The position numbers were made by a program, and so were the translations under genes. The notes beneath the pieces were generated by a model, which was not told the origin of the DNA, ran no database searches, and was given only the letters and a program-made list of their open reading frames with translations. Positions 1 to 9,048 of a DNA stretch of 64,000 nucleotides are shown here, one piece after another. Origin of the DNA: Kerstersia gyiorum (GTDB lineage Bacteria; Pseudomonadota; Gammaproteobacteria; Burkholderiales; Burkholderiaceae_B). The stretch is from the NCBI RefSeq assembly GCF_004216755.1, contig NZ_SGWZ01000001.1:248001-312000 (forward strand), written 5' to 3'. Each line of letters starts with the position of its first letter. The first letter of the stretch is position 1.

Positions 1-77
1 TGTTCTTCGCATCGCCCTGGGCCCGCGCCATCACCGGGCAGAACCTGGTGGTCGATGGCGGCCTGGTAAAAAACTGA
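1..77 (+). CDS. 3' end of short-chain dehydrogenase/reductase (partial)
   Basis: The first 77 bases read as the last 24 codons of a gene entering from the left, ending in TGA at 75-77. The encoded tail contains ITGQNLVVDGG, the usual C-terminal signature of classical SDR (FabG-like) NAD(P)-dependent oxidoreductases. Substrate and start lie outside the window. The next gene starts 14 bases downstream on the same strand, so the two may be co-transcribed. The family call rests on a short tail only. Confidence 0.7.
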   Translation, partial: FFASPWARAITGQNLVVDGGLVKN

Positions 78-91
78 GGCCGGCACGAATC

Positions 92-1378
92 ATGATGCAC
101 CTGAACCTGTTCATTCTTGGCTGCGGCCACCACCGCGCAGCGTGGCGCCACCCGGCTTCGTCGGTCGAACGCATGGGCGATATCCGCTATTACGAAGCGC
201 TGGCGCAACTGGCCGAACGCGGCAAGCTGGATGCCGTATTCTTTGCGGATGGCCAGGCCGCCGGCAACGTGGCAGACGGCCCCTACTGGTTCCTCGAACC
301 GCTGACCATGCTGTCTGCCATGAGCCGCGCCACGGAGCGCATCGGCCTCATCAGCACAGTTTCCAGCACCTTTTTCACGCCGTTCCATGCCGCCCGCATG
401 GTAGCTTCGCTGGACCATATCTCCGGCGGCCGCATCGGTTGGAACGTGGTGACGTCTATGTTCGACACCGAAGCCCGCAATCACGGCTACGAAGCCATGC
501 CGCCGCATGAATGGCGCTATGAACGCGCCGAGGAATTCGTCGATGCCGTGCTGGCCTTGTGGAATTCCTGGGATACCGACGCCCTGAAATTCGACCGCCA
601 GGGCGATTTCGCCGATGCCGGCAAAGTCCGGCCCGTCAATCACCATGGCAAGCATTTCCTGGTCGACGGCCCGCTGACGGTGCCGCCAATGCCACAGCGC
701 CATCCGGTCCTGTTCCAGGCCGGTGCCTCGGATCAGGGCAGGGACCTGGCGGCGCGCCGCGCCGAAGCCATCTACGCCGTCGCCTATGACCTGCCTGCGG
801 CGCAATCGTACTACCGGGACATCAAGCGCCGCGTACGCGAGGCCGGGCGCACCGAAAACGTGCCCATCATGCCGGGCCTGGTCACCTATGTCGGCTCGAC
901 CGAAGCGGAGGCCCGTGCCAAACAGCGCGCGCTGGATGAACTGCTGCCCAGCGAAGCCTCCCTGCGCCAGCTCGAGACCTTCATCTACCAGGACTGCATG
1001 AACTGGGAACTGGACGCCCCCGTTCCTCCCCTGCCTCCGTTGGAGACCTTCCCCGGGCCCAAGGGGCGCTATGGCACCATCCTGCGCATCATCGAAAAAG
1101 AGCAGCCCACCCTGCGCCAATTGCTGGGCCGCCTGGCTGCCGGCGGCGGTCACTGCACCATGATCGGCACCCCTGAAAGCATCGCTGACGAAATGGAACA
1201 CTGGTTCCGCAACGAAGGCGCCGATGGTTTCAACCTGATGCCGCCAGCGCTGCCCGCCAGCATCGAGGACTTCATCGAACATGTGGTCCCAGTGCTGCAA
1301 AAACGCGGCCTGTTCCGCACGGAATATGAAGGCAGCACCTTGCGCGATCACCTGGGGCTGGCCAAGCCGGCCTGCTGA
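92..1378 (+). CDS. LLM-class FMN-dependent monooxygenase (NtaA/SnaA/DszA type)
   Basis: A 428-residue cytosolic protein of the bacterial luciferase-like fold. The N-terminus (HLNLFILGCGHHRAAWRHP), the stretch ISGGRIGWNVVTS near residue 115 and AVYAVAYDLPAAQ-like spacing after QAGASDQGRDLAA are typical of the nitrilotriacetate/pristinamycin/dibenzothiophene-sulfone monooxygenase group. These proteins use FMNH2 from a separate reductase to hydroxylate a substrate. Full length for the family (430-460 aa). A second ATG follows the first immediately and could equally be the start. No reductase gene is seen next to it; the upstream SDR may belong to the same degradative unit. The substrate cannot be read from the sequence. 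Confidence 0.85.
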   Translation: MMHLNLFILGCGHHRAAWRHPASSVERMGDIRYYEALAQLAERGKLDAVFFADGQAAGNVADGPYWFLEPLTMLSAMSRATERIGLISTVSSTFFTPFHAARMVASLDHISGGRIGWNVVTSMFDTEARNHGYEAMPPHEWRYERAEEFVDAVLALWNSWDTDALKFDRQGDFADAGKVRPVNHHGKHFLVDGPLTVPPMPQRHPVLFQAGASDQGRDLAARRAEAIYAVAYDLPAAQSYYRDIKRRVREAGRTENVPIMPGLVTYVGSTEAEARAKQRALDELLPSEASLRQLETFIYQDCMNWELDAPVPPLPPLETFPGPKGRYGTILRIIEKEQPTLRQLLGRLAAGGGHCTMIGTPESIADEMEHWFRNEGADGFNLMPPALPASIEDFIEHVVPVLQKRGLFRTEYEGSTLRDHLGLAKPAC

Positions 1379-1419
1379 GCCGGCGCTGCTCCCGAGCCAG
1401 GGCCAGCTGTCCGCAATCG

Positions 1420-1459
1420 AAAGCGGCAGCCCGTTGCAAGCACGGGCTGCCGCTTTTTT
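1420..1459 (+). terminator. rho-independent terminator after the LLM monooxygenase
   Basis: An inverted repeat with arms AAAGCGGCAGCCCG and CGGGCTGCCGCTTT around a 7-base loop is followed by a T run. It closes the SDR/monooxygenase transcription unit. Confidence 0.9.
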
Positions 1460-1504
1460 AGGCCTGTACCCAGAAAAGTCCCGTCGCCGCAGCCTGCCGC
1501 AAAC

Positions 1505-1604
1505 TTGCCCACAGCTTATACACATACACGGCCTGTCCACAGCCTTTTCACAGCCTTGCCAACAGGGAATACACAGGCAATTCCACAGGCTTATCAACAG
1601 GCCG
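1505..1604. repeat. phased ACAG / DnaA-box-like array
   Basis: Within 100 bases the tetramer ACAG occurs at 1511, 1539, 1550, 1562, 1573, 1585 and 1597, with the near match ACAT at 1522. Spacing is 11, 17, 11, 12, 11, 12 and 12. The array contains a perfect DnaA box (TTATACACA, 1516-1524) and a one-mismatch box (TTATCAACA, 1591-1599). It fills much of the 384-base gap (1379-1762) between the monooxygenase terminator and the sigma factor. Function unknown. DnaA binding or another helically phased protein array is an inference. Confidence 0.6.
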
Positions 1605-1682
1605 CCGATCCTCGGCGGCAAGCCAGTGATCCCGCTGAGGGAAAGGCAAAGAAAGAAAATACCGTTGCAGTACCCGCACTAC

Positions 1683-1735
1683 CGTATCAAATAATGTTGA
1701 GATCGTATCTTATTTTCATGTATCTTAATATGCAG
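1683..1735 (+). promoter_or_regulatory. AT-rich promoter region before the sigma factor, possible Fur site
   Basis: A sharply AT-rich stretch (ATAATGTTGAGATCGTATCT and following) stands out from GC-rich surroundings just before the sigma-factor gene. It resembles a degenerate Fur box, and fecI-type genes are usually Fur-repressed. The match is imperfect, so this is a weak call. Confidence 0.3.
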
Positions 1736-1762
1736 CGTTGGCTTCCCTTTGCGAATACTGCC

Positions 1763-2278
1763 ATGACACCCATTGATTCGCTGCGCCAGCAGACCCTGTC
1801 AGATCTCTATCATGCGCATCACAGCTGGCTGGTATCGCTGCTGAGACGCAAACTGGGACGCGACGGTGATGCCGCGGCAGATCTGGCACAGGACACCTTC
1901 CTGCGCCTGATGCGCATCGACCTGGCCCCCGTGCTGGAGGCGCCGCGGTCGTACCTTACCGTCGTGGCCGACAACCTGGTCGTCAGCCGCCACCGGCGCG
2001 CACGGCTGGAACGCGCCTATCTGGAAGCCCTGGCCGCCCAACCCGATCAATATGCGCCGTCTGTCGAAGCCCGCTGCATCCTGCTCGAAACGCTGGAAGC
2101 GCTGTGCACCATGGTGGAAGCCTTCGAGCCGCGCACGCGGCGCATCTTCCTGCTGGCGCAACTCGAAGGCCTGAACTACCCGGAAATCGCCGAACGCATG
2201 GGGCTGCATCTCAGTACCGTCAAACGGGACATGAGCAAGGCTTACCTGCAGTGCTATCGCATTGCCTACGGCATTTGA
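1763..2278 (+). CDS. ECF sigma factor, FecI-like
   Basis: A 171-residue extracytoplasmic-function sigma factor. Region 2 is at about residues 12-80 (DLAQDTFLRLM and the PRSYLTVVADNLV segment). Region 4 is at about 105-165, with the helix-turn-helix LNYPEIAERMGLHLSTVKRD. It would direct RNA polymerase to the promoter of the adjacent TonB receptor after a signal from the FecR-like partner. The ORF is open further upstream, but the ATG at 1763 gives the normal FecI length; the upstream extension is proline/glutamine-rich and falls in the ACAG repeat region. It lies 3 bases before the fecR-like gene, the usual fecIR pairing. Iron-responsive control by Fur is likely from family knowledge but only weakly visible in the DNA. 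Confidence 0.88.
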   Translation: MTPIDSLRQQTLSDLYHAHHSWLVSLLRRKLGRDGDAAADLAQDTFLRLMRIDLAPVLEAPRSYLTVVADNLVVSRHRRARLERAYLEALAAQPDQYAPSVEARCILLETLEALCTMVEAFEPRTRRIFLLAQLEGLNYPEIAERMGLHLSTVKRDMSKAYLQCYRIAYGI

Positions 2279-2281
2279 ACC

Positions 2282-3289
2282 ATGCGCGCCTCACTCTACC
2301 TGCCCAGCGCCCCCTCGCAGCCCAACGAAGCCATCGTCGCAACCGCCATCGACTGGCTGATCCGGCTGCGCTGCGATGATTGCGCCAATGTCCGCGCCGC
2401 CTGTCAGCGCTGGCGCGCCCAGCACCCGGACCACGAACTTGCATGGCAGCGCATCTGTACGCTGGACGCCGATTTCAGCCGGCGCCGCCAGCAGATCGAC
2501 GGGCAGGCCGCAAGCAGCGCGGTTGAACAGGTACTGCGCCGCGACAGGCGCAGGCAGGTACTGAAAAAAGGCGGCATAGGGCTATCTTGCCTGCTGTTGC
2601 TGGCTGCATGGCAGCGCCGGCCCCTGGAGAACCAGTGGCATATCCTGCAGGCCGACCTGCGCACGCCCACCGGCGGCCAGCGCCAGGTTACCCTGCCTGA
2701 CGGCACCCAAATGCTGCTCAACACCGGGACTGCCGTCGATATCCGCTATGACGATACCGCTCGCACCCTGCTTCTGCACCAGGGGGAAATCCACATTGCC
2801 ACGGCCCCGGATGCCCGCCAGCGGCCCTTTGCCGTCATCACCGCCGAAGGGCGGGTCATGCCGATCGGCACCCGTTTCACCGTGCGCAGCAACCCGGAAA
2901 CCGACCGTACGGCCGTGCAGGTGCTGGCCGGCGCGGTAGAACTCTACCCGGCAGACGCGCCTGACCGCACCACGCGCCTGGAAGCCGGGCAGGGTGCCAG
3001 CTTCAACCGCCAGGGAGCGACCCACGCGGCGGCCCTGCCCAACACGGCCGCTGCGTGGGTCGATGGCATCCTGGCTGCCGAAGACATGCGGCTTGATGAC
3101 TTTCTTGATGAGCTGGGCCGATATCGCAATGGCTGGCTGCGGTGCCATCCCGACGTGGCAGCCCTGCGCCTTACCGGCACGTTCCCGTTGCAGGACACCG
3201 ATCGCATCCTGGCCAGCCTGCCGCGCTTCCTGCCGGTGCGCATCCAGCGCAAAAGCCGCTATTGGATCAGCGTGGTGCCACGCGCCTGA
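2282..3289 (+). CDS. FecR-family anti-sigma/sigma regulator
   Basis: A 335-residue inner-membrane regulator. The N-terminal cytoplasmic part (about residues 15-60, AIDWLIRLRCDD) matches the DUF4880 sigma-binding domain. One hydrophobic segment near 97-116 (GLSCLLLLAAW) crosses the membrane. The periplasmic FecR domain at about 130-230 includes QVTLPDGTQMLLNTGTAVD. The C-terminal 60 residues (LDDFLDELGRYRNGWLRC) form the STN-like receptor-contact domain. In this family the C-terminus senses the N-terminal domain of the TonB receptor and then activates the partner sigma factor. Its position between the sigma gene and an STN-bearing receptor fits that role. Confidence 0.88.
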   Translation: MRASLYLPSAPSQPNEAIVATAIDWLIRLRCDDCANVRAACQRWRAQHPDHELAWQRICTLDADFSRRRQQIDGQAASSAVEQVLRRDRRRQVLKKGGIGLSCLLLLAAWQRRPLENQWHILQADLRTPTGGQRQVTLPDGTQMLLNTGTAVDIRYDDTARTLLLHQGEIHIATAPDARQRPFAVITAEGRVMPIGTRFTVRSNPETDRTAVQVLAGAVELYPADAPDRTTRLEAGQGASFNRQGATHAAALPNTAAAWVDGILAAEDMRLDDFLDELGRYRNGWLRCHPDVAALRLTGTFPLQDTDRILASLPRFLPVRIQRKSRYWISVVPRA

Positions 3290-3482
3290 TTTCGGCCTGC
3301 TTTGCCGGCCGGCGCAGGTCCGGCTGCGCTCACCATCCCGCCCTGGGCAGGCTACTGCTGCCGCAGGTTTTCAAATAATTATGTAACAAGCGCGAACCGA
3401 TTTCATTCTCAAGCGTTAAGTCCTGTGTAAGCAGCAGATCCGAACATGGAATCTGCGCCGTCCTTTTGCTTGAGAACTGTTC

Positions 3483-6287
3483 ATGTCCTTGTGCCGTCCC
3501 TTCCGCCCGTGCCGCATCCTGGCCACCAGCCAGCCTCGCATGACACGGACTCTCCTATGCTGCGCCTTGCTGGGCCTGCTATCCCAGCCCTTGTGGCCGA
3601 TTCATAATGCCCATGCCGCCCAGGCCGTGGCGCAGGCCGACCCTGCCCGCGTTAACTACGCCATTCCCGCCGGCCCGCTGAGCCAGGCGCTGATCCAGTT
3701 CGGGCGCACCTCTGGCAGCCTGGTCACGGTAGACCCGGCACTGACCGCTGGCGAGCACAGCCTGGGCGTACACGGCAGCTATCGTCCTGCCGAAGCGCTC
3801 ACACTGCTGCTGGCCGGCACCCGCCTAGAAGCCGTCGCCACCCCGGAAGGCGGCTGGCGCCTGCGTGCCCGCCCTGAAAACAATGGCCGTGGCGTGGCCG
3901 AACTCAGCAGCGTGGAAGTCATCGGCCAGGCACAGGACGCCAAGGACATGCCTTACCAGAGCGCCCTGTCCGCCAGCGTCCTCACCCGCGACGACATCGA
4001 ACGCTTTCGTGGCACCTCGGTCGGCGACATCTTCCAGGGCGTGCCCGGCGTGCTGGTCGGCGAAAACCGCAACTCCGGCGGCCTGGACATCAACATCCGC
4101 GGCATGCAGGGGCAGGGACGGGTTCCCATCCTCGTCGATGGCGCGCGCCAGGAAACCACCGTCAACCGCGGCTACTCCGGCGTCATTTCACGCAGCTACG
4201 TTGACCCAGACCTGATCGGCGGCATTACCATCGAAAAAGGCCCGGTCATGAGCGCCCAAGGCACAGGCGCCACCGGCGGCCTGGTCACCATGCGCACCCT
4301 GGACGCCGCCGACATCGTCAAGGATGGCGAAAGCTTCGGCATGCGGGTGCGGGGACAGACAATAGGGAATAACAGTGGTTCTGCTATCGAGCCAGGAACA
4401 CCAGCAGGGCTATTCACCGGCAACTTTCACGGCGCAAAGCCGGTGTATCGCACGGATTGCGTAAACCCCACGATTTGCAGTGGGGAATATGCCCTACCCA
4501 CCGAGTGGGGCAATCCGGAAAATTTTGACCGTCCAGGGCCGCTTCATCCAAAAAGCTGGGCCGGCAGTTTCGCTCTCGCCCAACGACTGGATCACATCGA
4601 CCTGATTGCTGCGTACTCCCAGCGTCATCAAGGCAACTATTTTGCGGGCACACATGGCCCCAGCGCCTGGATGGATCTTTCCGATACCAAGAGACGGGGT
4701 ACGTTCTATACCGAGGTCTACCCAAAAATCCAGGGGGCTACCCGCTTCGAAGCTGGAGAGCGTATTCCTGGCACCAACTACGAAAGCAAATCGGGACTGC
4801 TGAAAGCCAAAGTTTACCTACCTGCCGATCAGGATCTTGAGTTGAGCTGGCTGCGGTACAGCAGTGTGTATAGCGAACTCATGCCCGGCAATCTTTTCCG
4901 TCTGGAAAACATCATACCGATCACACAACCTCGCAATAGCGATGTTGTCGCCAACACCCTTACCAGCCGCTACCGCTGGGTGCCCGCAGACAACAGCTGG
5001 TTCGACCTGCGCGCCAATCTCTGGCACACGCGCACCAAGGCGACGAACAACAGTCCAAGCACTACAGAAGTCGATCTGTACAACAACGAACGGGAAACCT
5101 ATAAACGCACAGGCCTGGACCTGAGTAATACCTCATCCTTCTCTTGGGGCTGGCTCGGCGACAGCCAGCTGCGCTACGGTATCGCCACCCAGTGGGAAGA
5201 CGTGCACACGACAGCCTTGACGGAAGACTTCCGTGGGCTGGCCGGACGCAATGGCGACCGCCGCGAATACAGCGCCTTCGTTGCCTGGCAATACAAACCC
5301 GTCTCTAGCCTCACCTTGGACGCAGGGCTGCGGTATAGCCGCTTCAAATCCCATGACGACAAACCCATTCAGGTGTACAGCCCAAGCAATCCTTATTGCG
5401 TAGATACCGACGGCGACGGGCAATGTGACCCTCTGGAAAACCGTAATCGTTCCAGCGGCAGCACGCCTATCATCAGCCTGACATGGGAACCCCTGACCGG
5501 CTTTCAACTCTACGGCCGGTATGCGAAAGCCATGCGTATGCCGAGCTTGTTTGAAAGCACCAGCGGCTTCTCGTTCGAATCCGTCCCAGACATCCCCTTG
5601 AAGCCAGAACGGGCGACCAACAAGGAAATCGGCGTGAACTTCCTCGCCAGTGGCCTGCTCACCAGTACCGATCGCCTGCGTCTCAAGACAGCCTATTTCC
5701 GTAATTACACAAAAGACTACCTGACCCGTACCAACAAGAATGTCTGGGAGTTTGGCAATGACGCTGGCTCAATGGTCATGCGCAATATTGAAGGTGCCAG
5801 ATTTCATGGCATGGAAATTTCCGGCGACTATGACGCTGGCGTGATCTTCACTGCATTCGGAGCGACCAAATACAACAAGATAGAAATCTGCCACCGAGGC
5901 AGCTACCGCGTGAATATCTGCAATGACTATGGCATTGCCGGCAGCTATCTGAACAATATGGTTCCACCAAAATGGAATGCCAGCCTCACGTTGGGAACGC
6001 GGTTGTTCGATCAAAAACTGACGCTGGGTGCTCGTGGCACCTTCATGGGGCAACGCACCAACGCACCTGAATTCAATGATGATACCGCGCATGGCTTCTT
6101 GAAAATCATCCCTTGGCATTCATACAAAGTCTTTGATTTCTTCGCCAACTACAAAGTCAATGAAACCGTATCCATTGACTTCAATATCGACAACTTCACC
6201 GACAGGTTTTACCTGGATGCCTTGGGGCTGGGGCTGATTCCTGCACCCGGCCGAACTGCCAGATTAGGCATCACCCTACAAATGTAA
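3483..6287 (+). CDS. TonB-dependent receptor with STN signalling domain, probable heme/hemophilin receptor
   Basis: A 934-residue outer-membrane receptor. A signal peptide (hydrophobic core LLCCALLGLLSQPLW) precedes an STN domain at about residues 57-105 (VNYAIPAGPLSQALIQFG). A TonB-box-like SSVEVIGQ lies near 138, the plug at about 150-270 (RGTSVGDIFQGVPGVLVGE), then a 22-strand-type barrel. An in-frame ATG at 3540 gives a more conventional signal peptide and is an alternative start. The STN domain and the fecIR pair argue for transcriptional signalling. Downstream hemophilin and Slam genes argue that the ligand is heme delivered by a hemophore, as in the Acinetobacter hphA/hphR/hsmA locus. 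An extracellular Cys-flanked DTDGDGQCD loop lies near residue 640. GC falls from about 65% in the plug (4081-4140) to about 43% in the barrel (5701-5760), by hand count. Confidence 0.85.
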   Translation: MSLCRPFRPCRILATSQPRMTRTLLCCALLGLLSQPLWPIHNAHAAQAVAQADPARVNYAIPAGPLSQALIQFGRTSGSLVTVDPALTAGEHSLGVHGSYRPAEALTLLLAGTRLEAVATPEGGWRLRARPENNGRGVAELSSVEVIGQAQDAKDMPYQSALSASVLTRDDIERFRGTSVGDIFQGVPGVLVGENRNSGGLDINIRGMQGQGRVPILVDGARQETTVNRGYSGVISRSYVDPDLIGGITIEKGPVMSAQGTGATGGLVTMRTLDAADIVKDGESFGMRVRGQTIGNNSGSAIEPGTPAGLFTGNFHGAKPVYRTDCVNPTICSGEYALPTEWGNPENFDRPGPLHPKSWAGSFALAQRLDHIDLIAAYSQRHQGNYFAGTHGPSAWMDLSDTKRRGTFYTEVYPKIQGATRFEAGERIPGTNYESKSGLLKAKVYLPADQDLELSWLRYSSVYSELMPGNLFRLENIIPITQPRNSDVVANTLTSRYRWVPADNSWFDLRANLWHTRTKATNNSPSTTEVDLYNNERETYKRTGLDLSNTSSFSWGWLGDSQLRYGIATQWEDVHTTALTEDFRGLAGRNGDRREYSAFVAWQYKPVSSLTLDAGLRYSRFKSHDDKPIQVYSPSNPYCVDTDGDGQCDPLENRNRSSGSTPIISLTWEPLTGFQLYGRYAKAMRMPSLFESTSGFSFESVPDIPLKPERATNKEIGVNFLASGLLTSTDRLRLKTAYFRNYTKDYLTRTNKNVWEFGNDAGSMVMRNIEGARFHGMEISGDYDAGVIFTAFGATKYNKIEICHRGSYRVNICNDYGIAGSYLNNMVPPKWNASLTLGTRLFDQKLTLGARGTFMGQRTNAPEFNDDTAHGFLKIIPWHSYKVFDFFANYKVNETVSIDFNIDNFTDRFYLDALGLGLIPAPGRTARLGITLQM

Positions 6288-6403
6288 GTCTTGGAAAAAG
6301 ATGACTCTTCAACATCGCCTCCCACAATCATTTTTCCGCGAATTTCCATTCTGAGCATTACTGCGCAGCGTAAGCCTGACACGCTTTCAAAGGACAGAAC
6401 CCA

Positions 6404-8842
6404 ATGACATTCATACCGATTAAAAAACTGTTGGCTGCCTTGACGGGCACCACAGCCATGCTGTTGGCCGCATGCGGCGGCGGAGGCAGTGATGGTAGCG
6501 ATGACAACAACACGGCACAAAAACCCAGTGCCGTCATCAAGGCAGACGCGACCACCGTCTCTATGGGTACCACAGTTACCCTGGATGGCAGCGCCAGCAC
6601 CTCTCCCAATAACGGCACGCTGAACTATCAATGGGCACTGCTGAACAAGCCAGCCGGCAGCCATGCCGACCTTTCCGGTCAAAACTCCGCTACAAGCTCT
6701 TTTCTCGCCGATCAGCCTGGAGAATACCAAGCAACCCTGATCGTTAACGACGGCACGGCAGGAAGTGATGCCGCCAACCTGACGATTACCGCAACCAACC
6801 CTAACCCGGTAGCCATCATTGATCCGGCGGAGCAAACCGTTCTGCAAGGCAGCGTCGTCCGGCTCAATGGCGAGAAAAGTTTGGCGCCGCACGGAGAGAA
6901 CCACAACGGACTCCAGTATCAGTGGACGATAGTTGAACAGCCTCAGGGCACACCTCAAACCATACTGAGCGATCCTAATAGCCGTGAAACAAGTTTTTTT
7001 GCTGAGAAAAATGGTGCGTATCGTGTCAGTCTGACTGTGACTCACGGACAGAGAACCAGCACCACGGTCGAAACACTGATCAAAGTCAATAATGGCAATA
7101 GTGCGCCGGTTGCCGTGCTCAATGTCCCCGAGACTGCATTCATTGGGGACACGATCACCCTGGATGGCAGCGGTAGTCATGACCCGGATGGGGATGAGCT
7201 GAAATATCATTGGATCATCCCTAACAGCGTAGCTAATGTTACTAGCAGTGCTTGGCCCGCTGGATCAACGGCAAAGATTTTGGATGCGAACAAATCTATT
7301 GCCCAACTTTCCCCTGATGTAGTCGGCATTTACAACATCGTCTTTTATGTATATGACGACAGTGTAATGTCAAGCAAAGAAGTAGCCATAAAAGTTTCAA
7401 AACGGTCTGGAGATACGACCAACCATGCACCTGTTGCTCGTATCAACGCTGGCAATTCCTACGAATGCGAAGAAGGTGGCCCATATCCAAATTACCAAAT
7501 ATGCGCCGTGAGCAATACTTCCTATGATATTGACGGAGATCCGCTAAATTATCGCTGGCGCTATTGGAATACTGCCACTCCTGGAGATATCTTCCTCAGC
7601 ACAGATCCGTCAATTTATATTTCGTCTGCTTCGCAAAGCACATGGGAAATCGAACTGCAAGTCAACGACGGCAAGCTGGATAGCGCCGTGGACAGAAAGA
7701 CACTGATAATCAAACCTGCTGCCAATGTCGCGCCGGAAGCTATCGCCCAGACCGAGTTCAGTAAAATCTTGATCAATGACACCGCTGAACTGGACGGCAG
7801 CCAAAGCAGGGACAAAAATGGGGATCAGCTGACTTATCTCTGGACCTTGGCACTCAAACCCGATGACAGCACGGCTGAGCTACAGGATGCAAACAAAAAA
7901 GTTGCCAAACTCAAGGCAGATAAGCCCGGGCTTTATATTGCTGACCTGCAAGTATCCGACGGCAAACTGACTTCCAAAGAAAGCAGCAATTCCCGAATCA
8001 GCATTTTTGCCAAGAAAAAGAACCATGCTCCTATCATCACGCAATGGGGTATTGGTTCTGACGGTACGACCACGGTAGGCGGTACGCCAATCGCAGACGG
8101 TCAGGCTGTTCTGCTTGTGAACGACGCAAAGGCTATCAGTGCAATATTCCATGCAGTAGACCCGGACAATGATAGTCCGCTGATGGGACTGGCCACTGTG
8201 ACCAAAAGGCCGGAGGGAAGCAAAATATTGTTATCGCAGAGCGATCGCAATACCCCTATCAACGGTCTAGTCAACTTCGGCAATCATACCAATTTCATTG
8301 CAGACAAGCCGGGCGACTATGAAATGGAATTTATTGTCAGTGATGACATAGATAACAGTGACACCAAGCGTCTTGTCTTCCAAACGGTGGCAAATAAAAG
8401 CAGCTATCCCAGTCTGTTACTACAACGCCTAACGACTCGGTTTGGCATGACACAGGAAACACAAATATTTTTCCCGCAAAAACCTAATCGCGACCTGGCA
8501 CAACTCCTTACCCAGTCCAGCTCATTGGATAACTATCGACTGACAGCGGTTGACCAGGACTACACCATCACAGATGTCGTCAACCAGTCAAACACCAGCG
8601 GTTTGCAAGCCAAACTCATGGGAATCGAAGAAGGGTTGATTATCAAAAAAGGCGATAGCCTGGATTTCAGCCTGGTGCGCCCAACACTGGATAATGAACC
8701 AGCCATTATTGCCGCCCTGCGTAGCAGCGATACCGCCGAACGCGATGCACAGCTTGCCATCCTGAAAGAATATAAATTCCTTACCTCTTTCAAGATCAAG
8801 GAACGCGCAGGATTTGAGTTCCGGATAGGTATCAATCAATAA
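6404..8842 (+). CDS. PKD-repeat lipoprotein of the heme island
   Basis: An 812-residue lipoprotein. The signal peptide ends in the lipobox LAAC (Cys24) followed by GGGGSDGSDD, a spacer typical of lipoproteins. Five or six PKD/Ig-like repeats follow, recognised by recurring TLDGSGSHDPDGDELKYHW-type segments near residues 55, 150, 245, 350, 460 and 590. The last 150 residues lack PKD motifs and end in FEFRIGINQ. An AGGA ribosome site precedes the ATG. The gene sits between receptor and hemophilin on the same strand. Because the cluster encodes a Slam, which moves lipoproteins across the outer membrane, a surface-exposed adhesin or heme-protein binding role is inferred, not shown. Base composition is low (about 37% GC at 7321-7380 by hand count), unlike flanking genes, suggesting acquisition by transfer. 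Confidence 0.75.
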   Translation: MTFIPIKKLLAALTGTTAMLLAACGGGGSDGSDDNNTAQKPSAVIKADATTVSMGTTVTLDGSASTSPNNGTLNYQWALLNKPAGSHADLSGQNSATSSFLADQPGEYQATLIVNDGTAGSDAANLTITATNPNPVAIIDPAEQTVLQGSVVRLNGEKSLAPHGENHNGLQYQWTIVEQPQGTPQTILSDPNSRETSFFAEKNGAYRVSLTVTHGQRTSTTVETLIKVNNGNSAPVAVLNVPETAFIGDTITLDGSGSHDPDGDELKYHWIIPNSVANVTSSAWPAGSTAKILDANKSIAQLSPDVVGIYNIVFYVYDDSVMSSKEVAIKVSKRSGDTTNHAPVARINAGNSYECEEGGPYPNYQICAVSNTSYDIDGDPLNYRWRYWNTATPGDIFLSTDPSIYISSASQSTWEIELQVNDGKLDSAVDRKTLIIKPAANVAPEAIAQTEFSKILINDTAELDGSQSRDKNGDQLTYLWTLALKPDDSTAELQDANKKVAKLKADKPGLYIADLQVSDGKLTSKESSNSRISIFAKKKNHAPIITQWGIGSDGTTTVGGTPIADGQAVLLVNDAKAISAIFHAVDPDNDSPLMGLATVTKRPEGSKILLSQSDRNTPINGLVNFGNHTNFIADKPGDYEMEFIVSDDIDNSDTKRLVFQTVANKSSYPSLLLQRLTTRFGMTQETQIFFPQKPNRDLAQLLTQSSSLDNYRLTAVDQDYTITDVVNQSNTSGLQAKLMGIEEGLIIKKGDSLDFSLVRPTLDNEPAIIAALRSSDTAERDAQLAILKEYKFLTSFKIKERAGFEFRIGINQ

Positions 8843-9009
8843 GTATCCATGGCGGGCTTGCTGCACAGGCAAGCCCCCTAAATACCCGATCACCTTCTAA
8901 CCCGTCAACGAATCATACTCATGGAACAACGAACTTCCTGTAGCCCTTGCTGGCACCACGCTATGTAAAGCGCTGCGCCTTTATCGACCGGTAAAGGCAG
9001 ATGAGGTTT

Positions 9010-9026
9010 GCCTGTGGATCACACAG
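9010..9026 (+). promoter_or_regulatory. inverted repeat upstream of the hemophilin-like gene
   Basis: CCTGTG and CACAGG flank a 5-base centre, 22 bases before the hemophilin start codon. It could be an operator or a leader hairpin near the ribosome site; no factor can be named. Confidence 0.3.
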
Positions 9027-9048
9027 GCTTTTCATTCAGGAGCAGTTC

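Noticed and set aside
3448..3466. FecI-type promoter (GGAAT / TCCTTT) before the receptor
   Set aside because: Both hexamers occur but are only 7 bases apart, far too close for a functional promoter.
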